Shown here: positions 1-8,272 of the stretch, in pieces
Layout: each line of letters starts with the position of its first letter
Numbering within the stretch: the first letter of the stretch is position 1
NCBI GenBank assembly: GCA_012729935.1
Contig: JAAYBY010000192.1
Coordinates: 1-42,044 of the forward strand
Direction: 5' to 3'
Origin: Clostridiaceae bacterium
Lineage (GTDB): Bacteria > Bacillota > Clostridia > Saccharofermentanales > UBA5734
DNA: 42,044 bases
Made by a program: the position numbers and the translations under genes
Notes under the pieces: model-generated
Databases searched by the model: none
Seen by the model: only the letters and a program-made list of their open reading frames with translations
What the model was told of the DNA's origin: nothing

Positions 1-1031
1 AGGATATTCTTGACCAGATGGCAACCCCGATGATCAGTCACCGTGGCCGTGATGCGTCTGAACTGCAAAAGAGAATTTCTGACAAACTAAAAGCCATGAT
101 GAAAACAAAGAGCGAAATCGTTCTCTCAACCTCGTCCGGCAGCGGACTGATGGAAGGTGCGATCCGGTCATGCACGCGAAAGCGGGCTGTTGTCTTCTCA
201 ATTGGTGCGTTTGGCGACAGATGGCATCAGATTGCCCGGTCCAATAATGTACCCTCGGATTTGATTTCCTACGAGATGGGTCAGGCCGTTGATCCTGAAC
301 AGGTGCGGGAAACCCTGTCAACCGGACGCTACGATGTGGTCGCGATTACCCACAATGAGACATCGACAGGAATCACCAATCCGCTTGAGGAACTGTCAAC
401 TGTCATCAAGGATTTTCCTGATGTTATATGGCTGGTTGATGCTGTCAGTTCATTTGGCGGCTGCCCGATTGATGTTGACCGCCTGAAAATCGATGTGCTG
501 ATCACGTCATCGCAGAAATGCCTGGGTCTGCCGCCTGGCTTATCATTGTGTTCCGTTTCCGAACAGGCACTCCGGGCAGCAGAGCAGGTTCCGTTCAGGG
601 GATCCTATTTTGACCTTGTTGCCTTGTGCGAATATATCCGCAAGAAAAACTATCAGTACCCGTCAACGCCCTCACTGTCCCACATGTTTGCTCTGGATTA
701 CCAGCTGGACAGGATTTTCGACGAAGGTCTTGAAAGTCGTTATCAGCGTCATCTGGATCTGGCCGTTCGAACACGAAACTGGGCTCGAGAAGCATTCAGC
801 CTGTTTGGTGATGAACGTTATCTATCTCCGACAGTTACCTGCGTTCTTAACACACGAGAGATCAGTGTGGCAGAACTGAACAAGTATCTCGGTGATAACG
901 GCTATCAGATATCGAATGGGTATGGGGCGATCAAGGAAAAGACATTTAGAATTGCCCATATGGCTGACACGACGATGGACGAGCTCGATCAACTTTTACG
1001 CTACATAGATCGCTTTTTGGAGAAAATGTGA
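1..1031 (+). CDS. Class V aminotransferase, serine-pathway type (5' end cut by window)
   Basis: PLP-dependent class V (fold type I) aminotransferase. The reading frame is open to the left edge (codons from base 3 read DILDQ before the first Met at 18). Family members normally begin with an 'L..PGPTP..' segment before the 'M..PM..HR' motif seen here, so the real start lies outside the window and the first Met is internal. Counting from that Met, the Schiff-base lysine is K167 in SSQKCLGLPPG, and D141 in VDAVSSFGG should contact the pyridine nitrogen. The GSGLMEGA segment near residue 41 matches the phosphate-binding region. The gene is followed after 51 nt by serA. This suggests that it converts 3-phosphohydroxypyruvate to phosphoserine, or makes serine/glycine from a keto acid, using glutamate or alanine. 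Family assignment is firm; the exact substrate is inferred from context. An alanine-glyoxylate or serine-pyruvate aminotransferase is the alternative. Confidence 0.88.
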   Translation, partial: DILDQMATPMISHRGRDASELQKRISDKLKAMMKTKSEIVLSTSSGSGLMEGAIRSCTRKRAVVFSIGAFGDRWHQIARSNNVPSDLISYEMGQAVDPEQVRETLSTGRYDVVAITHNETSTGITNPLEELSTVIKDFPDVIWLVDAVSSFGGCPIDVDRLKIDVLITSSQKCLGLPPGLSLCSVSEQALRAAEQVPFRGSYFDLVALCEYIRKKNYQYPSTPSLSHMFALDYQLDRIFDEGLESRYQRHLDLAVRTRNWAREAFSLFGDERYLSPTVTCVLNTREISVAELNKYLGDNGYQISNGYGAIKEKTFRIAHMADTTMDELDQLLRYIDRFLEKM

Positions 1032-1045
1032 TTCCTGACGGGTCT

Positions 1046-1064
1046 GGCCTGGTGGAACCAGGTC
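1046..1064 (+). other. Intercistronic hairpin between aminotransferase and serA
   Basis: CCTGGT (1048-1053) pairs perfectly with ACCAGG (1057-1062) around a GGA loop, and G46-C64 and a G-U pair extend it. No U-run follows, and the serA Shine-Dalgarno GGAGG starts 7 nt later, so it is not a terminator. It may stabilise or space the two-gene message. Function is inference. Confidence 0.4.
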
Positions 1065-1082
1065 ATTGAAGGAGGTACACGA

Positions 1083-2696
1083 ATGAAAATTCTGATAACG
1101 GAAAAAATTGCCGCTGATTCGATTGACTATCTACGCCTTGAGGGATTTGAGGTTGACGAATGTCTAGGCCTCTCCCAGGAAGAAATAAATGGCATGATCA
1201 GTCAGTACGATGGATTGATTATCCGAAGCAGCACCCGTGTTGACCGGAAAATGCTTGATGAAGCTGTCAATCTCAAAGTTGTCGGACGCGCGGGGAACGG
1301 CATCGACAACATCGACGTCACAGCGTGTACAGAAAAGGGAATTATTGCAGTCAACACACCGGAGGCGAATATCATGGCTGCCGGTGAGCTCGCTGTGGGT
1401 CTTGCTTTTACGATTTATCGGAACATCTGTCTGGCCAACTCGGCAGTTCATCACGATGATTTCAGACGATCGCGTCTGATCGGCCGTGAACTCGAGGGGA
1501 AAACAGCCGGTGTGATTGGACTGGGACGAATCGGCTCGATTGTCGCGCGTAAGCTGAAAGGCATCGGCATGAACGTTGTCGCCTATGACCCGTATATTAC
1601 GGCGGAACGCTTTGACAAACTTGGCGTGAAGCGCTGCGATAGACTTGAAGAACTTCTGCATCAGTCCGACCTGATCACCCTGCATACACCCAAAACCAAG
1701 GAAACCTATAATATGCTGAAGACCGAACAGCTGGCTCAATGCAAGCAGGGCGTCTACATTGTCAATGCTGCGCGCGGTGGTCTGGTCAATGAACAGGATC
1801 TCTATGACGCGCTGGTCTCCGGACAGGTGGCTGGTGCCGCTGTTGATGTTCTAGATCAGGAACCCAACTACGATAAGAAGCCGGGCGAACAGCAGTACCA
1901 ACACCCGCTGCTGTCACTGCCAAACTGCATCATCACCCCCCATCTCGGGGCATCAACACATGAAGCCAACACCAATGTCGGCACCGCTGTAACTGAACTG
2001 GTTGCCCGGGCCCTCAAAGGTGAGCTTGTCTGTGCGGTCAACATGCCTGCCATCAGCGGTGACCTGGCTGAACTGCGTCCCTACATCGGTCTGTGTGAAA
2101 AACTGGGCGCGATCTACTTCCAAGCCGAAACAGCCCGCCTGAAAAAAATCGAGATCATTTATTCCGGTGAACTGGCAGGGATGGACACCAATCTGCTGAC
2201 TCTATCCGTATTGAAGGGCTTTTTGTCGACGATTACGAGCGAGCGGGTCAGCTACGTCAATGTCAAACAGAACCTGACGGCAATGGGTCTTGAGGTCGTG
2301 GAGAGTAAGACCACACAACTGGAAAAATACACCAACCTGATTACGGTCCGGTTTATTTCGAGTGACAAAACACTCTCTGTCTCCGGAACAGTTTTTGGTC
2401 AGGATTCGGAAGTTCTGGTCGATTTCTTCGGCTATCATATGGATTTCGAGCTATCACCTTATGTTCTTGCGATGCAGAACGAAGATGTTCCTGGTATCAT
2501 CGGTCGGGTGGGTACTATTCTGGGCCAGAAATCCATCAACATTGCAACCATGCACTGGAGCCGGAAAAAAGACAAAATGCGGGCACAGAGTTTTCTCAGC
2601 ATCGATTCTCCTGTTGATGAAGAGACGATAGAAGCGCTTCGAAAAATCGAGGGTGTTTTACGTGTGTCTGTTCTGAATTTCACGATGGTGTCCTGA
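1083..2696 (+). CDS. serA: D-3-phosphoglycerate dehydrogenase
   Basis: Oxidises 3-phosphoglycerate to 3-phosphohydroxypyruvate with NAD+, the first committed step of serine synthesis in the cytoplasm. At 537 aa it is the long form with three parts: a split substrate domain, a Rossmann domain (about 100-285) with GLGRIG at 146-151, then an ASB-like regulatory domain and a C-terminal ACT domain (about 460-535, VLAMQNEDVPGIIGRVGTIL). Catalytic residues of the 2-hydroxyacid dehydrogenase family are visible: R231 in NAARGG, E260 in VLDQEP and H287 in ITPHLGAST. The ATG is preceded by GGAGG. The upstream aminotransferase is the likely next pathway enzyme. The ACT domain implies possible feedback by serine, as known for the family. 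Its stop lies 7 nt from the stop of the convergent DUF2298 gene, leaving no room for a separate terminator. Confidence 0.96.
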   Translation: MKILITEKIAADSIDYLRLEGFEVDECLGLSQEEINGMISQYDGLIIRSSTRVDRKMLDEAVNLKVVGRAGNGIDNIDVTACTEKGIIAVNTPEANIMAAGELAVGLAFTIYRNICLANSAVHHDDFRRSRLIGRELEGKTAGVIGLGRIGSIVARKLKGIGMNVVAYDPYITAERFDKLGVKRCDRLEELLHQSDLITLHTPKTKETYNMLKTEQLAQCKQGVYIVNAARGGLVNEQDLYDALVSGQVAGAAVDVLDQEPNYDKKPGEQQYQHPLLSLPNCIITPHLGASTHEANTNVGTAVTELVARALKGELVCAVNMPAISGDLAELRPYIGLCEKLGAIYFQAETARLKKIEIIYSGELAGMDTNLLTLSVLKGFLSTITSERVSYVNVKQNLTAMGLEVVESKTTQLEKYTNLITVRFISSDKTLSVSGTVFGQDSEVLVDFFGYHMDFELSPYVLAMQNEDVPGIIGRVGTILGQKSINIATMHWSRKKDKMRAQSFLSIDSPVDEETIEALRKIEGVLRVSVLNFTMVS

Positions 2697-2703
2697 TTAG
2701 CGG

Positions 2704-5292
2704 TCAATCACGATTAACGGCCAGAATGGTCAATGATCCGTCTGTAAAAACGACAGAGCCGCATTCGCGCAAAAGATCTTCGCGGATGTGGCTTTCTGAT
2801 TGTTCATCCGAATCGTTGAACCGGCTTCGCTCCAGATCACCGATGATGATATACGCGATGTCGTATTGGCTGATCAGCGCCTGACGTTTAAGCTGATCAT
2901 CAGTCGTGTAGAGCGTCCGAACATCATTTTGTCTTGGTAGAACGCGTTGGCTATAGGCTTCCGGCGTTTTTTGACTGGTCCGCCACAACCACTCATGTGT
3001 CTCCCAGCCAATCACGGTCGGCAAACCTGTCATCGCCGATATACGGCAATAATCCGTGTAACTTTCACCGAATGATTCAAGAATAACGGGCTGTCCCTCA
3101 ACATGCTCATTCAACCAGAGGATCGCCGCGATATCGGGAGCCAAATCCCCCGGCCCGCCGTTTGAAATCTGCGGTGAATCCTTAACGGCCAACGGCGTCA
3201 ATCCATTGAGCCCCTGATATCGCTCGAAAGTTAACGGCCCAAGCCACTGTCTGGCTGCAGGCACGGTATACCAGAATGGCTGTATCAGCATCACGATAAG
3301 CAGGATGGCAAGGTACCTGCCGGATTTTGACTCTTTCCGCGTGATCCGAAGCATCAATCGAGGAACAGCATACGCCCAGATTAATGACAAGAGCACAAAT
3401 GCCTGATAGGTAAACTTAAACATGGTGTTCGCTCGTTTGTAGTCACCACTGTAGATGTCAACGACGTAAACCAGCTCGGGGATCAGGATGAGGCCTGCTG
3501 ACCAGATAAACAAGCCAAAAACCAGTTTGTCCGCCGGATTCATCGCGTAGAAAAACCGGGATCCTTTTTTTTCAGATTCATAAACATCGGCTGGAGGCGG
3601 AAACACCCGGATCGTCTTTCTGCGATAGATCCAGAGTCCTGCGAAGACCAGACACATAGCTGCAGTCAGGTGGGGTCCCCAGAGAATCAGAAGCTGGTAA
3701 ACGGGTGTTGATGTCAGGGTTCGTGCGATTGATTTTGCGATTGGTTCGAAGGAAAGGTTGAACGGAAGTGACACCAAATGGGACACAGCAAACAGCAGAG
3801 CCAGCTGCGAACCTGTTATCGTCAGTGCGTCACCCCGAAGTAGGGTCAGATAATAGCTGATGAGCAGAACACCAGCATAACCGGCCAGAGCTGTGACAGG
3901 ACTGGAAAAACCCAGATAGACGATGAGCAGACCACCGCCCTGGACTGTCAGAATGAAGAAACTGGCTGGTCGAATGCGCAGGGAACAGGCTGACCGGTTG
4001 ACCATCAGCAGAACCAGTGCCGCGACTACCAGATAAATGGCGAAGTCCCAGTAGTTGCCCATCATGAAAACTGCCAGCAGAACACCACTGAGAAGCAGAA
4101 CAGGATCCGTTATGTTCTGCTTAAACCGGCTGGTCGTTTCATGAAACAATCGGCTGTGCCAGCTGTGGTCATCGAGTTCAACTGATGCTTGTTGCTCCTG
4201 CTGACAGACAGAAGCAGCTTCAATCAACGAAGATCGTCTGATCAGTGCTGTCATCAGGATAATGAAGATGAGAACGAAAGCCAGATTGATCAGATGCGCG
4301 TGCAGATCAGCAACCAGAAAGGAATAAAAAGGGAATTCGTGGATGGTTTTATCAGATGTATCAGGATTGTAGCCGATGAAACGGGTGGCATCGGCAAACC
4401 AGTATGTTTTTTCAGCTGAACTGCCAATCAGACCCCGTTCGATCAGCCAGCGTGTGACATATCGTCCAGGACTGCCGGCGTGAAAAAAGAAGGCGTGGCT
4501 GTTGGCCCCAATAGAAACAAGCAGGGCAGACAGCGTTCCGCCTGTAGCTGCAGCCAGCCGGTGCTGGAAGCTCGATGCCCGGCTGCGTGTCAGAAGAAGA
4601 ATCAGACTGCTGCCAACGGTGTAGGCGAGCGTTACGGTCAAGGCAAATGTCGTTGCCATTCCGAGGTTATAGGCGATCTCGGGCCGCAGGTTGGTCAGCT
4701 TGGCCAGATAGGTATAAATGTACTGGCCGAAGTAGTAATAGTTAACCGTCTCACCCGAGTACCACATGTCGAGTGCCGGAAGGAATGTCGTACGCCATAG
4801 ACTGTTCATTAAGCCGACATTCATAAATTTTTCAAGGCTGTCCAGCTCAGGTTTCAATCCGCGGGCAAAGGTTCCAAGCAGCAAACTGGAGGCGAACAAG
4901 CATTCTGATAAAGCAATTCCCGGGATCTGGGCAGGATTTTTCAGGAGCACCAGAAAATCTGTTCGAAACCGGGGTGTCAGCCAGACCAGAACACCGGCAG
5001 CCAGGATCGCAAGTCCTGCTGCCCAGCGGACAAACGGCAGAATTTTCAAGAAGGACAAGGTCCAGACAACCAGGGCCGGCAGCAGCAGACCAAATCCTTT
5101 GGCCAGCAGGAATCCCTGACCGCCCGCCGCTGTGATTCTTGATGCCAGAGGCCAGAGAAGCAATCCGGGAAGTGTCAGGGCAAGCCACCAGATGAAAAAG
5201 GCTGATCTGTCTGTAGCCGGCAAACGGAGGGCGAACAGAATAACCGGTAATAGAGAGAGCCATGATGCGTGACGGACCCACATATGTTTCAT
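2704..5292 (-). CDS. DUF2298 ('YYY') polytopic membrane protein, putative GT-C-like enzyme
   Basis: An 862-residue integral membrane protein with a dozen or more hydrophobic segments, beginning with one at about residues 10-25, and a soluble C-terminal region. Signatures of the DUF2298/Chlor_Arch_YYY family are visible: GLKPELDSLEKFMN, then DMWYSGETVNYYYFGQY near residue 180 (the YYY motif), RANTMFKFTYQAF, and the C-terminal YTDYCRISAMTGLPTVIGWETHEW. The architecture of many helices with an acidic first loop and an extracytoplasmic C-terminal domain resembles GT-C glycosyltransferases, which use lipid-linked sugars. That function is inference. The ATG overlaps the stop of the upstream flavoprotein gene by 4 nt (ATGA) and has no Shine-Dalgarno of its own, so translation is probably coupled. 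The family is known mainly from Chloroflexi and Archaea, so it is an uncommon find beside clostridial-type genes. Confidence 0.85.
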   Translation of the reverse strand: MKHMWVRHASWLSLLPVILFALRLPATDRSAFFIWWLALTLPGLLLWPLASRITAAGGQGFLLAKGFGLLLPALVVWTLSFLKILPFVRWAAGLAILAAGVLVWLTPRFRTDFLVLLKNPAQIPGIALSECLFASSLLLGTFARGLKPELDSLEKFMNVGLMNSLWRTTFLPALDMWYSGETVNYYYFGQYIYTYLAKLTNLRPEIAYNLGMATTFALTVTLAYTVGSSLILLLTRSRASSFQHRLAAATGGTLSALLVSIGANSHAFFFHAGSPGRYVTRWLIERGLIGSSAEKTYWFADATRFIGYNPDTSDKTIHEFPFYSFLVADLHAHLINLAFVLIFIILMTALIRRSSLIEAASVCQQEQQASVELDDHSWHSRLFHETTSRFKQNITDPVLLLSGVLLAVFMMGNYWDFAIYLVVAALVLLMVNRSACSLRIRPASFFILTVQGGGLLIVYLGFSSPVTALAGYAGVLLISYYLTLLRGDALTITGSQLALLFAVSHLVSLPFNLSFEPIAKSIARTLTSTPVYQLLILWGPHLTAAMCLVFAGLWIYRRKTIRVFPPPADVYESEKKGSRFFYAMNPADKLVFGLFIWSAGLILIPELVYVVDIYSGDYKRANTMFKFTYQAFVLLSLIWAYAVPRLMLRITRKESKSGRYLAILLIVMLIQPFWYTVPAARQWLGPLTFERYQGLNGLTPLAVKDSPQISNGGPGDLAPDIAAILWLNEHVEGQPVILESFGESYTDYCRISAMTGLPTVIGWETHEWLWRTSQKTPEAYSQRVLPRQNDVRTLYTTDDQLKRQALISQYDIAYIIIGDLERSRFNDSDEQSESHIREDLLRECGSVVFTDGSLTILAVNRD

Positions 5293-6710
5293 AAATCGTT
5301 TGTGTTTGCGAGATTCTGATATAGCCAGAGCATGATATCAGACTGTTCCAAAGGGTTTTCCGGTCTTGACTGCGATTCCCGGTAAACCGACCTGGCTGCC
5401 TGTAAGCCGAGTCTGACCGCGTAATTCATTCCGCGATCCTCCGGGTAGATTTGGGCTGTACCGGCCAGTTTGATGCCGGGCAAGGGTGTATCCAGGGCAG
5501 GCATTCGATCCGCATACTGCCGGTGGATCACCGGTTGTGCGTAGCGTGTGCGCCGTAATCGCCAGTCAATGACATCGCGTGGACTGAAGTGTGGATAGAT
5601 TGTCTCGAGCCCGGCCATAAACTGCTGGTAGATGACGTTATCCGGCTGAGTCCAGAGGGGATCGGCAGCATCAAGATAACGCGACAGATAAACAATGTGT
5701 CCACCATAGTTGTCCGGATCGATCAGATTTGTGTGTTCGACCACCACGACAAAGGGGAGCTGCTCACAGACTGTGGTCCAGTAATAGGGTGACAGTTTTT
5801 GTTTGAGTCTGAGAATCAAGCAGAGATCACCTTTATAGGATACGTTTTGGATTTGATTTCTGTATGGTTCAGGCATATCCAGACTGGTTGTTATTCCGGC
5901 GAACTGTCTGCCGGCGACTGTTGCAATGATACTGTCGGCTTTGACATGAACCGTGGTACAGTTTTCCAGGATGCACGAGATCTGATACCGGACTGATACA
6001 TCCTCTGAGCGGCTGATATTCATGACGGTATGCCCTGTTAGAAGCGTTCCGCCCATCCGGATCAGTTCATGAACCAGCTTATCGATCAACAGTCCAAAAC
6101 TGCCTTCCAGGTAACCAAGTTTTTCCGATCCGGCTTTTTGATTGCGTGAACTGCCGCGAAGTTTGAATTTGTTCCAGATCCAGACTGCGGAAACGTCCTC
6201 GGCGTCCTTGTCAAATTTTGACCGCAGAAGCGGATCCCAGATACAGGTATAAGCCTTCTCGCCCCCATGGCGAATCAGCCAGTTCGAAGCGGTTTGGCGT
6301 TCAAGCTCTGACCAGTTATCCAGTCTGCCGGCTTTCAGAACGGCCAATCCGGTTCGAATACGCTGTCCCAGGGGAATCAACGGAAACTTCAGCAGATCAA
6401 GCGGTGTCGTAAACGGGTGAATTTGCTGCTGTGCAAATAACGCGTCTCTTGTTTTAAACCACTTTAACTGATCGCTCAGACCGGCTTTTTCAATCAGGCG
6501 AATGATCAGGTTATCACTGGTAAAAATGTGATGGTAAATATATTCAAGCCTGCTTTTCCCCCAGTTAAATGACGTAACCATGCCACCTGAATGAAGTGTT
6601 GACTCCAGTACCGTCACTTGATAACCAGCAGATGCCAGAGCGCAGGCGGAGACAAGACCGGTCAGTCCGGCACCGATGATACAAATGTGGTGTTTTGAGT
6701 CATCAGACAT
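5289..6710 (-). CDS. FAD-dependent oxidoreductase, amine-oxidase/protoporphyrinogen-oxidase-like
   Basis: A 473-residue flavoprotein. The N-terminal Rossmann motif CIIGAGLTGLVSACALASAG has the GxGxxG at residues 13-18, followed by VTVLES ending in the ribose-binding acidic residue. The next segment, GGMVTSFNWGKSRLEYIYHH, fits the NAD(P)-binding-8/amino-oxidase superfamily (phytoene desaturase, HemY and UDP-galactopyranose mutase relatives). The C-terminal LAGTAQIYPEDRGMNYAVRLG matches the FAD-binding 'G....yp.g...A...G' closing motif of that group. The substrate cannot be read from the sequence. The gene is preceded by GAGGG 8 nt before the ATG, follows DUF1015 after 21 nt, and is translationally coupled to the DUF2298 membrane protein. 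It may therefore act on a lipid or lipid-linked sugar handled by that protein; this is inference. Confidence 0.83.
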   Translation of the reverse strand: MSDDSKHHICIIGAGLTGLVSACALASAGYQVTVLESTLHSGGMVTSFNWGKSRLEYIYHHIFTSDNLIIRLIEKAGLSDQLKWFKTRDALFAQQQIHPFTTPLDLLKFPLIPLGQRIRTGLAVLKAGRLDNWSELERQTASNWLIRHGGEKAYTCIWDPLLRSKFDKDAEDVSAVWIWNKFKLRGSSRNQKAGSEKLGYLEGSFGLLIDKLVHELIRMGGTLLTGHTVMNISRSEDVSVRYQISCILENCTTVHVKADSIIATVAGRQFAGITTSLDMPEPYRNQIQNVSYKGDLCLILRLKQKLSPYYWTTVCEQLPFVVVVEHTNLIDPDNYGGHIVYLSRYLDAADPLWTQPDNVIYQQFMAGLETIYPHFSPRDVIDWRLRRTRYAQPVIHRQYADRMPALDTPLPGIKLAGTAQIYPEDRGMNYAVRLGLQAARSVYRESQSRPENPLEQSDIMLWLYQNLANTNDL

Positions 6711-6731
6711 GTAGTGAACCCTCAGATTTCA

Positions 6732-8054
6732 TTAAACGGATATAAGCCGGCATTCCATGTAGTAACGCTTTTCATTCGCTTCGCCAAGAGAAAACGTTTT
6801 TCGCGGCAGAAGACTGTTTTTCGCAATATAGGGAAAAAGATCGTGCTTTTTCAGAGCAGGCAGGACCAAACCGATCGACCCTTTCGCTGCCAGTTGCTGC
6901 AGGGCGTCATCACCGTGTATGTAATCAATTTTCACGGATTGTCGAACGGACAGATCATCTAAAAATGACTGGATTTGCGCAACCGGCAAATCCGGGAGCG
7001 TTTCTACCGCGAAAACCCACGTGCCTTCTTTGGCAAGGAGCGTGGTCAGAACGTGATTCAATGATTTTTCATGTGAATGATTTTCAGGGTGCCACGATGC
7101 CTTTGCAGATCGAAAGAAGCGGCTCATAGCGTCCATGAAATCATTCAGGCTAATCCCCGAAACCAGACGATGGATGGGTTCAAAGGCCAGACCCGGATCA
7201 TATAGATTAACCAGCTCGGCCATGGCAAAACGAGCCGGGTGATGATCAGATACGTGATGTTTTAAACGATCCCAATGGGCTTTGGCTGTGGCCAGAGAAT
7301 GATTTCCGTCACCAACGGCCATCATCAATCCATATTGTTTCAGACTATCCAGCTGCTGCAGCGCATCAATGGACTTGACCAGATGGGGATTCTGCCCGGA
7401 GAAAAACCACCCTTTGACTGAACCGCCGTTCTGCATCAGGCCGGTTTGATAAACGGGTTCGACTGCCAAATTCAAAGCTGCCTGATAGAGCGGTTCAATA
7501 ACAGATTTTGCACGGTCGTCGATCAGCAGCTGGACATGTGACAATTCCAGAGGTGCTTTTTCACGAATCGCCATGCGCGGCGGTATCCGTGATTCAACCG
7601 TTTCCTCGGTTGCACGGATGAGCGACTGGTTTCCTGGCGCATAATCATAGTGTTCCAGGTCGACCGTCAGTACAAGGCCAAGGCGCTGTTGATGCTGAGG
7701 AGTCTGACGTTCAATCAGGATGCAGCCTGTACCGGGCGCGCGAAGAACAGACTGTTTCAGATAGCGGTGCATAGCCAGGTGAGTCGCCTGAATACGCTGC
7801 TGCAGCGGTACATTTGATGGCCGCTCCAAATATACTTCAGGCAGGATCATATGTAACGTCGAAGCTCGTTCGCCAACTATTTCAGCTGTTTGATCCCAGT
7901 ATTCCGGCTCAGATGTATGTTGATCACAGGCAATGACAGACCAGTGATACAGGTCGATTTCCGGATTCGGGATCAATAGGTCGGACACATGAACAGCACA
8001 ATCATTTGGTGTAAGGCAAGGTGATTGTTGACGCTCTGAAAGCGATGCGGTCAT
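6732..8054 (-). CDS. DUF1015 family protein
   Basis: A 440-residue cytoplasmic protein of the DUF1015 family. The hallmark MAVGDGNHSLATAKAHW lies mid-protein, with DLYHWSVIACDQHTSEPEYW near the N-terminus and an RRFVLPA-like block near the end. I place the start at the ATG at 8054, which has GAGGA about ten bases upstream. The reading frame is open seven codons further, to a TTG at 8075, but that codon has no ribosome site. DUF1015 genes often sit beside serA and a class V aminotransferase in Clostridia and Bacteroides (recalled, not checked). Here the same three are present, but DUF1015 is on the opposite strand and two genes away. A role in serine or phosphoserine metabolism is plausible but unproven. 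It heads a three-gene operon with the flavoprotein and the DUF2298 protein. Confidence 0.9.
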   Translation of the reverse strand: MTASLSERQQSPCLTPNDCAVHVSDLLIPNPEIDLYHWSVIACDQHTSEPEYWDQTAEIVGERASTLHMILPEVYLERPSNVPLQQRIQATHLAMHRYLKQSVLRAPGTGCILIERQTPQHQQRLGLVLTVDLEHYDYAPGNQSLIRATEETVESRIPPRMAIREKAPLELSHVQLLIDDRAKSVIEPLYQAALNLAVEPVYQTGLMQNGGSVKGWFFSGQNPHLVKSIDALQQLDSLKQYGLMMAVGDGNHSLATAKAHWDRLKHHVSDHHPARFAMAELVNLYDPGLAFEPIHRLVSGISLNDFMDAMSRFFRSAKASWHPENHSHEKSLNHVLTTLLAKEGTWVFAVETLPDLPVAQIQSFLDDLSVRQSVKIDYIHGDDALQQLAAKGSIGLVLPALKKHDLFPYIAKNSLLPRKTFSLGEANEKRYYMECRLISV

Positions 8055-8206
8055 AGATAAATTCCTCACAATCAAGCGATCTAAACGGTTTTACAGGCAG
8101 CCTGCGTTTTTATATTCTATCACAGATTAACGCTGCCCGCATGACCAACGCCGTGTAATTCTGAAAGCCCGGTTAAGCGGTTTAAACGGCGGATCGCGGA
8201 TTCTGC

Positions 8207-8235
8207 TTGTTCCTCACGGGCTTTTCGTGTAGAAT
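8207..8235 (+). promoter_or_regulatory. Putative sigma-A promoter of alaS
   Basis: TTGTTC (8207-8212) and TAGAAT (8230-8235) are separated by 17 nt and lie about 40 nt before the alaS ATG. The -10 is good and the -35 matches only its TTG core. The interval shows no T-box or other leader structure. Confidence 0.55.
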
Positions 8236-8272
8236 TCGGGCAGAGAGATCGTTTAAAGGAGTAGACTGCTGC

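Noticed and set aside
1164..1739. 191-codon minus-strand frame inside serA
   Set aside because: It is antisense to an intact, fully conserved gene and has no recognisable domain.
8207..8272. 22 extra in-frame codons before alaS
   Set aside because: They coincide with the promoter; the ATG at 8273 has AAAGGAG and matches the normal AlaRS N-terminus.
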